This document shows positions 16,896-24,642 of a stretch of DNA of 64,000 nt, piece after piece. Location: assembly GCF_002868715.1 (NCBI RefSeq), contig NZ_PKLZ01000007.1, forward strand, positions 124,001 through 188,000, given 5' to 3'. How positions within the stretch are numbered: the stretch's first letter is position 1; the number at the start of each line of letters is the position of its first letter. Source of the stretch: Kineobactrum sediminis. GTDB taxonomy: Bacteria > Pseudomonadota > Gammaproteobacteria > Pseudomonadales > Halieaceae. The position numbers and the translations under genes were made by a program. Below the pieces are notes generated by a model. It saw only the letters and a list, made by a program, of their open reading frames with translations, did no database searches and had not been told where the DNA came from.

Positions 16896-17405
16896 ATGAA
16901 CATTGTAAAAAGCCTGATAACCTCACTGACACTGATGACTGCCCTGGTTGCAACCGGTGCTCACGCCGGGCACCACGAGAAGGGCGAAATGCATAGTATG
17001 CCCACTATCGTTGAGACTGCCGCTGGGAATGCCGATTTCTCCACCCTGGTTGCCGCACTGAAGGCAGCGGGGCTGGTGGATGTACTCTCCGGGGAGGGGC
17101 CATTCACTGTCTTCGCGCCCACCAACGCGGCCTTTGCCAAGTTACCTGCAGGCACTGTGGAAAGCCTGTTGGCGCCTGAAAACAAGCAGAAGCTGGTTGA
17201 TATATTGACCTATCACGTAGTCCCTGGGGCGGTTTACGCGAAGGACGTGGTCGAGCTCTCCGAAGCGACGACCGTGCAGGGCGGCACAGTCGACATCTCG
17301 GCGTCAGCAGCCGGCGTAATGATCGATAATGCCAACGTTGTCACCACCGATATCAAAGCGTCCAACGGTGTTATTCATGTCATTGACAGTGTGATCCTGC
17401 CGTAA
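16896..17405 (+). CDS. Fasciclin (FAS1) domain secreted protein
   Basis: A 169-aa exported protein: signal peptide ([19 protein letters not shown]), a short His-rich linker (HHEKGEMH), then one FAS1 domain. The H1 motif [15 protein letters not shown] and the H2 region [11 protein letters not shown] are both present. Single-FAS1 proteins act in adhesion or matrix contacts and are common in marine bacteria. ATG 16896 follows AGAGG by 7 nt; an in-frame ATG at 16881 overlaps that site. The gene is preceded by about 250 bp without a gene, where a small hairpin (16724-16743) is the only structure I see. Confidence 0.92.
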   Translation: MNIVKSLITSLTLMTALVATGAHAGHHEKGEMHSMPTIVETAAGNADFSTLVAALKAAGLVDVLSGEGPFTVFAPTNAAFAKLPAGTVESLLAPENKQKLVDILTYHVVPGAVYAKDVVELSEATTVQGGTVDISASAAGVMIDNANVVTTDIKASNGVIHVIDSVILP

Positions 17406-17423
17406 ACCGGGTCGGAAAATGGC

Positions 17424-17448
17424 CACGCCCTGCGGATAGCAGGGCGTG
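17424..17448. terminator. Hairpin between convergent fasciclin and pagL-like genes
   Basis: CACGCCCTG and CAGGGCGTG form a 9-bp perfect stem with a 7-bp loop, filling the 44-bp gap between two convergent genes. It lacks a T tract on either strand, so efficiency is uncertain; a bidirectional stop is the simplest reading. Confidence 0.55.
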
Positions 17449-17449
17449 T

Positions 17450-17953
17450 CTACAACGGAATAGAAAGCGACAACACGACAATTTCGGTGCCGGGATTTTC
17501 CTCGGAGAGACCGCCATTGGACAAGTGGAAGACCGCCAGGCCAAGGCGATAATGGTTATCAAAGCGGTATCCCGCTTCCATTCCAGAACGGAATTCCAGC
17601 GAGTGACCCAGTCGAAACTCGCGAGTCTCATTAAATATACCCACACCAAAAGCGGGAGTCACATACCAGTGTGGCGACAGGAAAAAGTCCTTTTTCACAT
17701 CCACGTAAACAAAACCGGCATCGGTTTCACTGGCCGCAAGGCCGATTGAAGGCACCAGCTGGTACCAGTCAATGGGTTGCAGGCGTAATTCGGCGCCGTA
17801 CAGCCCCCGATTGTTAAGCCGGCGATCAATACCCAGCTGGCCCACACTCAGGTTCAACATACGCCCGGGCTCGGGTGGACTGGCCCCTACGGAGACCGGA
17901 AGGGTACCGATAACGGCACAGACAAACACGACTGAATTAATAGTATTGCGCAT
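17450..17953 (-). CDS. pagL: PagL-type lipid A 3-O-deacylase
   Basis: A 167-aa outer-membrane beta-barrel protein with a signal peptide (SVVFVCAVIGTLPVSVGA). The C-terminal motif FHLSNGGLSEENPGTE places His143, Ser145 and Glu157 at the same spacing as the His126/Ser128/Glu140 triad of Pseudomonas aeruginosa PagL. It ends in an aromatic/hydrophobic beta-strand. PagL removes the 3-O-linked acyl chain of lipid A in the outer leaflet, changing surface charge and immune recognition. I chose ATG 17953 at the signal peptide; an in-frame ATG at 18004 would add 17 residues. Confidence 0.85.
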   Translation of the reverse strand: MRNTINSVVFVCAVIGTLPVSVGASPPEPGRMLNLSVGQLGIDRRLNNRGLYGAELRLQPIDWYQLVPSIGLAASETDAGFVYVDVKKDFFLSPHWYVTPAFGVGIFNETREFRLGHSLEFRSGMEAGYRFDNHYRLGLAVFHLSNGGLSEENPGTEIVVLSLSIPL

Positions 17954-18117
17954 AAAGCGGCAAACCCTCACGCACGAAACACCTTTGCAGCGAAAACAGC
18001 TCATTTTTACTATAGATAATCATTGGCTTTTCCGGGTCTTCAGTGCTTATATTCACCGGATGACAGCCCGCAGGTAAGGCTGGCCCCAGATTCTTTCCGT
18101 GAGTAGACAAACCGCCA

Positions 18118-19581
18118 ATGTCCAGCATTTATCTGATTCTAGACGACCTTTCCATTTCTCACCCTGGCCTCCCTGCCGACGCGGTTATCAGCTTTGATAC
18201 CTATCTGAAAGAACACCCGATCAAGGGACAGAAAAAGACCCGAATCATTAACCTGTGTAATACGGATCGCTATCTGAGCAAGGGTTATTATTGTTCACTT
18301 CTGGCCGAAGCCCGCGGCCACAAGGTATTGCCTTCAGTGAATACCCTGAATGACCTCGGGAGCCAGCAACTTTACCTGCTGCAGGTGGATGGATTGCCGG
18401 TGCAGTTGAAAAAACTGTCGGGGGAGGGTGATTGTGCTGATATCCGTTTCAAGATTTATTTTGGCAAAACCGAAAATCCTGAGCTGAAGTTGCTGGCCCG
18501 CAAGCTGTTCGAGCGCTTCCCCTGTCCCATCCTCGAGGTAGCACTACTGTGGCAGGGTTCCTGGCAAGTGCAGTCCGTCGACCCTTCCGGTTTCGAGGAG
18601 CTGAACGAGGCGGAGTCCGGTCATTTCCTCGATGCACTGGAGAAATTCACCCAGAGTTTGTGGCGTAAACCCCGCCAGCACAAAGCCAGTCGCTGGGATA
18701 TGGCGATACTGGTCAATCCCACGGAAAAACTACCGCCCAGTGATGAAAAAGCGCTCAGGCGAATGGAGAAAGCCGCAACCAAGGTCGGTTTTCATGTCGA
18801 GTTCATCGGCCCGGCCGACTACGCCCGGCTGAGTGAATTTGATGCGCTGTTTATCCGCGAAACTACCGGTATAGACCACCACACCTACCATTTTTCCCGG
18901 AAGGCGGAGATCGAGGGCCTGGTGGTGATGGACGACCCGACCTCCATTCTCCGGTGTTGTAACAAGGTGTTCCTGCAGGACGCGTTTACGTATAGCGGGG
19001 TGCCCACCCCCAAAACCCGAATCGTCTCGAATAATGCGCCTGACGACCTGGATGCGCTCGAGGCCTGTTTCGGCTACCCCCTGGTATTGAAAATCCCCAA
19101 TGGTTCATTTTCGGTGGGCGTATCCCGCGCGGAGAACAGGCAGCAACTGGCGAGCGTGCTTGGCGACCTGTTGGCGAAGTCCGCCCTGGTGATAGCCCAG
19201 GAGTTTCTTTATACCGATTACGATTGGCGCATCGGGGTGCTCAACAATCGGCCCTTGTACGCCTGCCGTTACTTCATGGCCAAAGATCACTGGCAGATAT
19301 ACGACCATGGCGATGACCGGATAGGCAGCGGTGGTTTTGAAACACTTCCTACCTACGAAGTGCCCAGGAGCGTGCTCAATGCCGCCCTGAAAGCGGCGCG
19401 CATTATTGGGGATGGCCTCTATGGCGTGGATATCAAACAGCAGGGTAGCAAGGTCTATGTTATTGAAATAAACGACAACCCGAGCCTGGAGCAGGGAGTT
19501 GAAGACAAGTTTATCGGTGACGAGCTCTACATGCAGATCATGAGTGAGTTTGCGCGGAGACTGGAAAACCGGGGGCGATAG
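18118..19581 (+). CDS. RimK-family ATP-grasp ligase with N-terminal RimK-like domain
   Basis: A 487-aa protein. Residues 1 to about 190 form the extra N-terminal domain found in this subfamily; residues about 200-480 are an ATP-grasp ligase with a RimK-like core (LVLKIPNGSFSVGV, VIAQEFLYTDYDWRIGVL, and the metal-binding VIEINDNPSLEQGV). ATP-grasp ligases join a carboxylate to an amine through an acyl phosphate; RimK itself adds glutamates to ribosomal protein S6. The substrate here is unknown. It converges on a GNAT/C39-peptidase fusion only 8 bp away, a pairing described in comparative studies of ATP-grasp peptide-modification systems. Confidence 0.88.
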   Translation: MSSIYLILDDLSISHPGLPADAVISFDTYLKEHPIKGQKKTRIINLCNTDRYLSKGYYCSLLAEARGHKVLPSVNTLNDLGSQQLYLLQVDGLPVQLKKLSGEGDCADIRFKIYFGKTENPELKLLARKLFERFPCPILEVALLWQGSWQVQSVDPSGFEELNEAESGHFLDALEKFTQSLWRKPRQHKASRWDMAILVNPTEKLPPSDEKALRRMEKAATKVGFHVEFIGPADYARLSEFDALFIRETTGIDHHTYHFSRKAEIEGLVVMDDPTSILRCCNKVFLQDAFTYSGVPTPKTRIVSNNAPDDLDALEACFGYPLVLKIPNGSFSVGVSRAENRQQLASVLGDLLAKSALVIAQEFLYTDYDWRIGVLNNRPLYACRYFMAKDHWQIYDHGDDRIGSGGFETLPTYEVPRSVLNAALKAARIIGDGLYGVDIKQQGSKVYVIEINDNPSLEQGVEDKFIGDELYMQIMSEFARRLENRGR

Positions 19582-19589
19582 CCGGGGGC

Positions 19590-20720
19590 TCAGGCGGGAG
19601 AGGCTTTGCGAATAACCACGGCAGTTCGCAAGCGTTCCCGACCGAACAGGGACATTTTATCGAAGTCCGTCCGGGCAATGGGTAGATACTGGCAATCCAG
19701 GCCACTTTGTTCGCCCTCGGTGGGGTCCGGGTCATGCAGATAGAGACACTGGTCGTCCACCGCGCTGATAACCACCCAGTGGGGTGACTTTTTATAGTCC
19801 ATCCGGTAGGTGCTGATCAGTACCAGTACCATGGCGCCTTCCGACAGCCATTGCTCAATGGCCTTCTGGGTCAGGTCCCGGTAGCGTACGCGGATATGAG
19901 CGTCGCTGGCGCGGTTCAGGAAGTGTTCGTGTACGGCGGTAATTACCTGCTTTTTTTCCGGGTTGCGTACGCTTTCCACGAACAGCGGCCCCTTGCGGTT
20001 GATCACCACCTCGGTGTTGAAGCCGCGCCGCGATGCCGCCAGCGCCAGACCTACCGGGTGGCTGCCACCATGGCCGGACGTCATGAAAATGGTTGTGGCT
20101 TCCCGCCAGATGTCCAGCTCCTGCTCCTGGTTGGGCTTGAACCCGGGATCCAGCGCGGCCATTGCCATCATCGCGGCGGCGGGTCCACAGGTGAACTCGG
20201 TGGTTTGCCTGTACCAGGGTATCCGTTTCGATTTGAGATTTTCCGGCGCATAGCGAATCTGTTTTTGCATCCGCAAGGCGTCTCGCTGGTCTTCGTAATA
20301 GGCGTGGTAGGTGCCGAATGCGAGATAGCCCAATGACTCATAAAGCCTGATCGCAGTGCTGTTATCCTGGGCAACTTCCAGGCGCATGAACAGCCTGCCT
20401 CTTGCGGCGGCGCCGGTCTCCAGCTCCTTCATCAGCGCCCGACCCAGGCCATACCCCCGGGCAAGATCCGAAACGGCAATGGAGTACAGGCGTGCCAGGC
20501 GAGTCCCCCGGTGGAGCAGTACCAGGCCATAGCCGAGAATGCCGTCACTGGTTTCGGCGACAATCAAAATACTGTTTGGGGCCTGAATCCAGTGTTTCAG
20601 CCGGCGGCGGCTCAACCGGTCGGAGGCAAAGCTGGCGGTTTCCAGGTGATCGAGAGCGTCCAGGTCCGACTCGCATGCGGGTCTGAGGGAAAATGAGAGG
20701 GCATTTTTACCGGGATTCAC
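19590..20720 (-). CDS. GNAT acetyltransferase - C39-like peptidase fusion
   Basis: A 376-aa two-domain protein. Residues about 8-150 are a GNAT N-acyltransferase with the acetyl-CoA loop (SDLARGYGLGRALM) and YESLGY motif. Residues about 165-370 are a papain-like C39-family peptidase domain with the likely catalytic Cys178 (TTEFTCGPAAAMM), His in KKSPHWVVISAVDD and Asp in LYLHDPDP. No signal peptide, so it is cytoplasmic. A peptidase next to a RimK-type ligase suggests that one enzyme builds, and the other trims or transfers, an amide-linked peptide; the acyltransferase could cap it. GTG 20720 has only a weak ribosome binding site. Confidence 0.85.
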   Translation of the reverse strand: MNPGKNALSFSLRPACESDLDALDHLETASFASDRLSRRRLKHWIQAPNSILIVAETSDGILGYGLVLLHRGTRLARLYSIAVSDLARGYGLGRALMKELETGAAARGRLFMRLEVAQDNSTAIRLYESLGYLAFGTYHAYYEDQRDALRMQKQIRYAPENLKSKRIPWYRQTTEFTCGPAAAMMAMAALDPGFKPNQEQELDIWREATTIFMTSGHGGSHPVGLALAASRRGFNTEVVINRKGPLFVESVRNPEKKQVITAVHEHFLNRASDAHIRVRYRDLTQKAIEQWLSEGAMVLVLISTYRMDYKKSPHWVVISAVDDQCLYLHDPDPTEGEQSGLDCQYLPIARTDFDKMSLFGRERLRTAVVIRKASPA

Positions 20721-20818
20721 GAAATGTGCCTATACCACGACCGACAAGACAGGAGATGCAGGATGCTGGCGCATCGGCGGTTATTTTGCAATGCAGGGGT
20801 GTTATCCGATCCTGCGCT

Positions 20819-21211
20819 TCAGGCGGTGGCTGCGACCTTGCGCCTCGGGGCCGCCGCGGTAGTTCCACCTGCACGCTGGTGCAGCAACCAGGCTATGGCG
20901 GTGCAGTAGCTCAGGTTGGTTTGCAGTTCGCTGTCCGGGTCGCTGAGGAATGCTCTCTGGCTGGCAAGACCCCGTACCCGGCTGGCCAGTTCGGGTTTGA
21001 ATGCGAGATAACGATCCCAGATATCGCGGTGTTGGGCGGCGGTGATGTGGAAGAGCCCCAGGCCGCTGTTTCGCGCCGAAAACAGGCCCAGGTCTGGCGC
21101 CGTGATGGCCGATTGCAGCAAAAAATCTTCGTATTCGACAGTCCAGACATCAAGATATCTGAGAGTGGGACGGATAACCTGTTCCCGGAGATGCTCTGCA
21201 GTTACATACAT
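20819..21211 (-). CDS. Hypothetical protein with transglycosylase-like segment
   Basis: A 130-aa protein starting MYVTAEHLREQVIRPTLRYL. The middle has ESxLG/GLYQM-like spacing in LLQSAITAPDLGLF and GLGLFHITAAQHRDIWDRYL, which resembles conserved phage-related proteins whose core is distantly like lysozyme/SLT domains. The expected catalytic Glu is not evident (APDLG instead of an E-x-x-G), so activity is doubtful. GAGGG lies 8 nt before ATG 21211. It ends in an Ala/Arg-rich tail. No signal peptide. It sits alone between the GNAT-C39 gene and an AT-rich gap. Confidence 0.65.
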   Translation of the reverse strand: MYVTAEHLREQVIRPTLRYLDVWTVEYEDFLLQSAITAPDLGLFSARNSGLGLFHITAAQHRDIWDRYLAFKPELASRVRGLASQRAFLSDPDSELQTNLSYCTAIAWLLHQRAGGTTAAAPRRKVAATA

Positions 21212-21247
21212 GCGCCTGTCCCTCGAAAGGATGTAATGGTCTTGCAC

Positions 21248-21431
21248 GCTTCTTTTTTACCACAAGAAAATAATAAATCCAATAAAAATAACGGTTTGCG
21301 AGGGTTTATTTAATTATATTATGGAAGTCGGGCGTAACTGCGCGAATTTGCATGCTCTTCAGCGGTAAAATTATAGTCATTAATGGGCTTAAAATCGTCG
21401 ATCAGTTGATAAATTCTTTTAAAAGATCAAA
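21248..21431. other. AT-rich intergenic segment
   Basis: About 180 bp without a gene, clearly richer in A and T than the GC-rich surroundings, with runs such as TTTATTTAATTATATTATGG and TTCTTTTAAAAGATC. On the minus strand TATAAT occurs near 21370 and could be the -10 element for the downstream hypothetical gene. No hairpin with a T tract is obvious after the SUI1 stop. Confidence 0.5.
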
Positions 21432-21797
21432 TCATCCTCCGGAAATTTTAACCTGGTAGCCGCGACTTTCCAGTTCCTTTTGCAATAGCGAACGCTGGTC
21501 CCCCTGGATTTCAATGTCCTGGTCCTTGACGGCCCCGCCGACCCCGCATTTCTGTTTCAGTACCTTGGCCAGCGCCCGTAGTTCAGTGGGCGCCAGAGGT
21601 AGCCCCTTGACGATTGTCACAGCCTTGCCCCCGCGGCCCTTTGTTTCCCGGTGCAGGCGGACAATGCCATCGCCAACGGTCACCGGGCGATCTTTGCCAC
21701 ATACGCAGCCGGCAACAGGGCGCTGGCACTGAGGGCACAGCCGCCCGCTGGCAGTGGAATAAACCAGCCGGGAGTTTGTCGAGTCATGTTTGGCCAT
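21432..21797 (-). CDS. yciH: SUI1/eIF1-like translation factor (YciH family)
   Basis: A 121-aa protein with an N-terminal zinc-ribbon-like CPQCQRPVAGCVCGK and a C-terminal SUI1 domain. The latter contains LHRETKGRGGKAVTIVKGLP and the conserved CGVGGAVKDQDIEIQGDQ. YciH is a nonessential eIF1-like factor proposed to affect initiation fidelity or stress translation. ATG 21797 follows AGGA; the open frame continues upstream, but the extension does not match the family. It is divergent from slyX with an 84-bp gap that must hold both promoters. Confidence 0.9.
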   Translation of the reverse strand: MAKHDSTNSRLVYSTASGRLCPQCQRPVAGCVCGKDRPVTVGDGIVRLHRETKGRGGKAVTIVKGLPLAPTELRALAKVLKQKCGVGGAVKDQDIEIQGDQRSLLQKELESRGYQVKISGG

Positions 21798-21881
21798 ATC
21801 AGGTCCTGGTGATTGTGGCGGGGAGCAGAGTATATTAGCCTCCGGTCTGCATTTGAACCGCGCCGGAGCGCGAGCCTGGAC

Positions 21882-22106
21882 ATGAAGAAAAAGCACTTGA
21901 AGCTGGCGCTGGACGATTTGCAGAGTCAGTTTGCCTTTCAGGAGGACGTGGTACAGGCGCTGCAGGATGCTGTGGCCGCGCAACAGCGGGAATTGCTGCT
22001 GTTCAGGCGCCAGCTGGAGTTGCTCAAGCAGCGTCAGGACGAGCAGGGCTCACAGCTGGATGAGCGGCCCGGGGATACCGGCCCGGAGCTACCGCCACAC
22101 TACTAG
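21882..22106 (+). CDS. slyX: SlyX family protein
   Basis: A 74-aa soluble coiled-coil protein. The helix LQSQFAFQEDVVQALQDAVAAQ continues into QQRELLLFRRQLELLKQR, and the C-terminus is a Pro-rich tail ending PPHY, the SlyX signature. The function is unknown; the family is conserved in gammaproteobacteria and often near slyD. ATG 21882 was chosen because the family begins with a lysine-rich start like this one. Confidence 0.88.
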   Translation: MKKKHLKLALDDLQSQFAFQEDVVQALQDAVAAQQRELLLFRRQLELLKQRQDEQGSQLDERPGDTGPELPPHY

Positions 22107-22205
22107 CCGGGCGAGCTCGCTTGCGATGGCTGCCGGAATCCACCACAATTCCGGGGCTGTTCAAAACTCGAATAACTGGATTTAACCGTCTACAGGAAGT
22201 GAATA

Positions 22206-23444
22206 ATGTCCGAGAGTGCCCGTAAAGATACGCCTGAGCAGGCGGAATTCAGAGCCTATTGCCGTGAGTGGCTGGCTGCAAACAAGCCCGGAGAACCATC
22301 GGTGCGATTGCCGCAATCACCACTGGAAATCATGACTGAAGACCAGCTCTCCTACCTGCAGGCCTGGCAAAAATCTGCCTATGACGCCGGCCTGGTGGGT
22401 TGTGACTATCCGGTTGAGGTGGGCGGCGGTGGCCGCAGCAACTGCCAGACCGTTGCCAATGAAGAAATGATGGCCGCGCGGACCCCGTTTTTTCCCAATG
22501 TCATCGGCCTGGGCATGGCGGCACCGACCGTGTTCTACCACGCTCGGGAGGACGTCAAATCGGAGTTGCTGCCGCGCCTGTTTTCCGGTGAGGATATCTG
22601 GTGCCAGGGCTTTAGTGAACCGGGTGCCGGGTCCGACCTGGCCAGCGTACAGACATTTGCCGAACGCAAGGGCGACAAATGGGTGATTAACGGCCACAAG
22701 GTATGGACCTCCCTGGCGCATTTTGCCGAGTGGATGATCATCCTGCTGCGTACCGACAAGTCGCACAAATACGACGGCCTGTCTTATTTTGTGGTGCCGA
22801 TTCGTTCGGCACTGGGCAAGGGTGTCACCGTGCGGCCGCTAATCAAGATCACCGGGGAAACCGGTTTCAACGAAGTGATTTTTGACAACCTTGAAGTCGA
22901 TGATCGTTTCCGCCTGGACGAGCTCGGCAAGGGCTGGCAGGTGGCCATGACCACATTGCTGCACGAGCGCGGCGCCGGCGAACTGCAAACCCCCCGTGCT
23001 GGTGGCATGAAGAACAAGTCTACCCACGCCATCACTGCCGGGAACGTCATCGAACTGGCAAAGGCCTGCAAGCGCGGTGAGGAAAACAGTGCTGCCGACG
23101 ATCCCCTGCTGCGCGACAAGATCATGCGCCAGCTGATCAGGGAAGAGGGGCTGAAACAGAACCAGCGCCGCACACGGGTGCAGGCGTTGCTTGATCACCC
23201 CATGCGCCTGCCGCTGCAGAACAAACTGCTGGCCAGTGAAATTGCCCAGCAGACTGCGGCACTGGCACTTGAAGTGGAAGGTATGCGTTCATCGCTGTAT
23301 CTCGCGGATGAGAATGCTCCTGCCGGCGGGCAGTGGCCGCTGGCCTACATGAATTCCTACGGCATGACGATTGCCGCGGGAACCAGTGAAGTGCAGCGCA
23401 ATATCCTTGGCGAGCGCGTGCTCGGCCTGGCCAAATCCAAATAA
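22206..23444 (+). CDS. Acyl-CoA dehydrogenase (large-type subunit)
   Basis: A 412-aa flavoprotein that desaturates acyl-CoA thioesters at the alpha-beta position. It has the ACAD signatures CQGFSEPGAGSDLAS, WVINGHKVWTS and the C-terminal AAGTSEVQRNILGERVLGL. Start ATG 22206 follows AGGAAGTG. The next gene, 30 bp away, encodes a second, more diverged ACAD. Paired ACAD genes often make alpha2beta2 complexes that act on bulky acyl-CoAs such as steroid side chains. That is inference; the substrate is not shown. Confidence 0.9.
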   Translation: MSESARKDTPEQAEFRAYCREWLAANKPGEPSVRLPQSPLEIMTEDQLSYLQAWQKSAYDAGLVGCDYPVEVGGGGRSNCQTVANEEMMAARTPFFPNVIGLGMAAPTVFYHAREDVKSELLPRLFSGEDIWCQGFSEPGAGSDLASVQTFAERKGDKWVINGHKVWTSLAHFAEWMIILLRTDKSHKYDGLSYFVVPIRSALGKGVTVRPLIKITGETGFNEVIFDNLEVDDRFRLDELGKGWQVAMTTLLHERGAGELQTPRAGGMKNKSTHAITAGNVIELAKACKRGEENSAADDPLLRDKIMRQLIREEGLKQNQRRTRVQALLDHPMRLPLQNKLLASEIAQQTAALALEVEGMRSSLYLADENAPAGGQWPLAYMNSYGMTIAAGTSEVQRNILGERVLGLAKSK

Positions 23445-23474
23445 GCCGACGTCCGGACAACAGGAGCACCACCC

Positions 23475-24602
23475 ATGGCACAACCCAATAATTACGGCTT
23501 CGGTGAAGAGGCTGCGTTGCTGAAGGAATCCGCGCGCAAGTTTTTTCGTGAACATTTTACCACCGACAAACTCCACGCACTGGTCGCGGCGGACCACAAT
23601 CCGGACCGCGCCCCAACCTGCGACTGGGATCAATCTCTCTGGCAAAAACTGGTTGACCTTGGCTGGACCATGCTGGCTGTACCGGAAAGCGCCGGCGGTG
23701 TCGGCATGCCGGTGGCTGCGGTTGCAGGCCTGGTAGAAGAGTTGGGCCGGGCTGCCTTTCCCTGCCCCCTGCTGGGCACACTAAACGCAACCTATGTGCT
23801 GATCGGCTGCGGTGCCGACGGCGAGGCGGCTCTGGCGGATATCGCGTCCGGTGAGTCGGCCACACTGGCATTCAGCAATCGTCACGGCAGCTGGGACCCC
23901 GGTGCCACCGAAGTGCGCCATGACGCGGACGGACTCCACGGCAGCGCCTGGTTTGTCCAGGATGCGGCCAAATCCGACCGGCTTCTGGTCTGTGCGCATA
24001 CGGAAAACGGCCTTGGCCTTTTCTGGCTGCCGATGAATGCCCCCGGCGTTAGCCGGGTCGCCGACGGTATTGTCGATCTTACCCGGGACCAGGCACACAT
24101 CCGGTTCGATGGCAGCCCGGCGGTTCAGGTCAGCGCTAATGCACTCGCTGCCATCAATAATGCAATGCCCGCGGTCTGGACCCTGCTCGCCGCAGATATG
24201 GTGGGAGCAGCCGAGTGGCAGTTGCAGACTTCGGTGGATTACGCCGCAACGCGTAAGCAATTCGACCACACCCTGGGCTATTTCCAGGCGATCAAGCATC
24301 CGCTGGTGGAAGTGATGCTGCTCATCGATGAGGCCAAGTCGCTGGTCTACAACGCCGCCTGTGCGTGTGATACGGAAGTGGGAAAGGCGGCGCAGTATGC
24401 CCACATGGCAAAGGCTTCGGCCAGTGACATGGCCGCCTACGCCAGTAGCCGTTCGGTGCAGACGCACGGTGGTATCGGGTTTACCTGGGAATGTCATGTG
24501 CACCTTTATTTCAAACGCCAGAAGCACTCGCAGGTATTGTGGGGTGATGGCAGCTGGCATCGTGCAAGGCTGGCGGACATCCTTATCGGAGCCGCCGCCT
24601 GA
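23475..24602 (+). CDS. Acyl-CoA dehydrogenase (partner-type subunit)
   Basis: A 375-aa ACAD-fold protein. It carries an N-terminal helical domain (EEAALLKESARKFFREHF), WTMLAVPESAGGVGMPV, and the C-terminal QTHGGIGFTWECHVHLYFKR that fits the FAD-contact motif of the small, often partner, ACADs. It lacks the SEPGAGSD-type loop seen in its neighbour. GGAG lies 8 nt before ATG 23475. With the preceding gene it probably forms a heteromeric dehydrogenase. The amidohydrolase that follows by 40 bp is likely cotranscribed. Confidence 0.88.
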   Translation: MAQPNNYGFGEEAALLKESARKFFREHFTTDKLHALVAADHNPDRAPTCDWDQSLWQKLVDLGWTMLAVPESAGGVGMPVAAVAGLVEELGRAAFPCPLLGTLNATYVLIGCGADGEAALADIASGESATLAFSNRHGSWDPGATEVRHDADGLHGSAWFVQDAAKSDRLLVCAHTENGLGLFWLPMNAPGVSRVADGIVDLTRDQAHIRFDGSPAVQVSANALAAINNAMPAVWTLLAADMVGAAEWQLQTSVDYAATRKQFDHTLGYFQAIKHPLVEVMLLIDEAKSLVYNAACACDTEVGKAAQYAHMAKASASDMAAYASSRSVQTHGGIGFTWECHVHLYFKRQKHSQVLWGDGSWHRARLADILIGAAA

Positions 24603-24642
24603 GTAACCACCGGCAGTCCGCGGCGCACGGCGAGGGATCACT

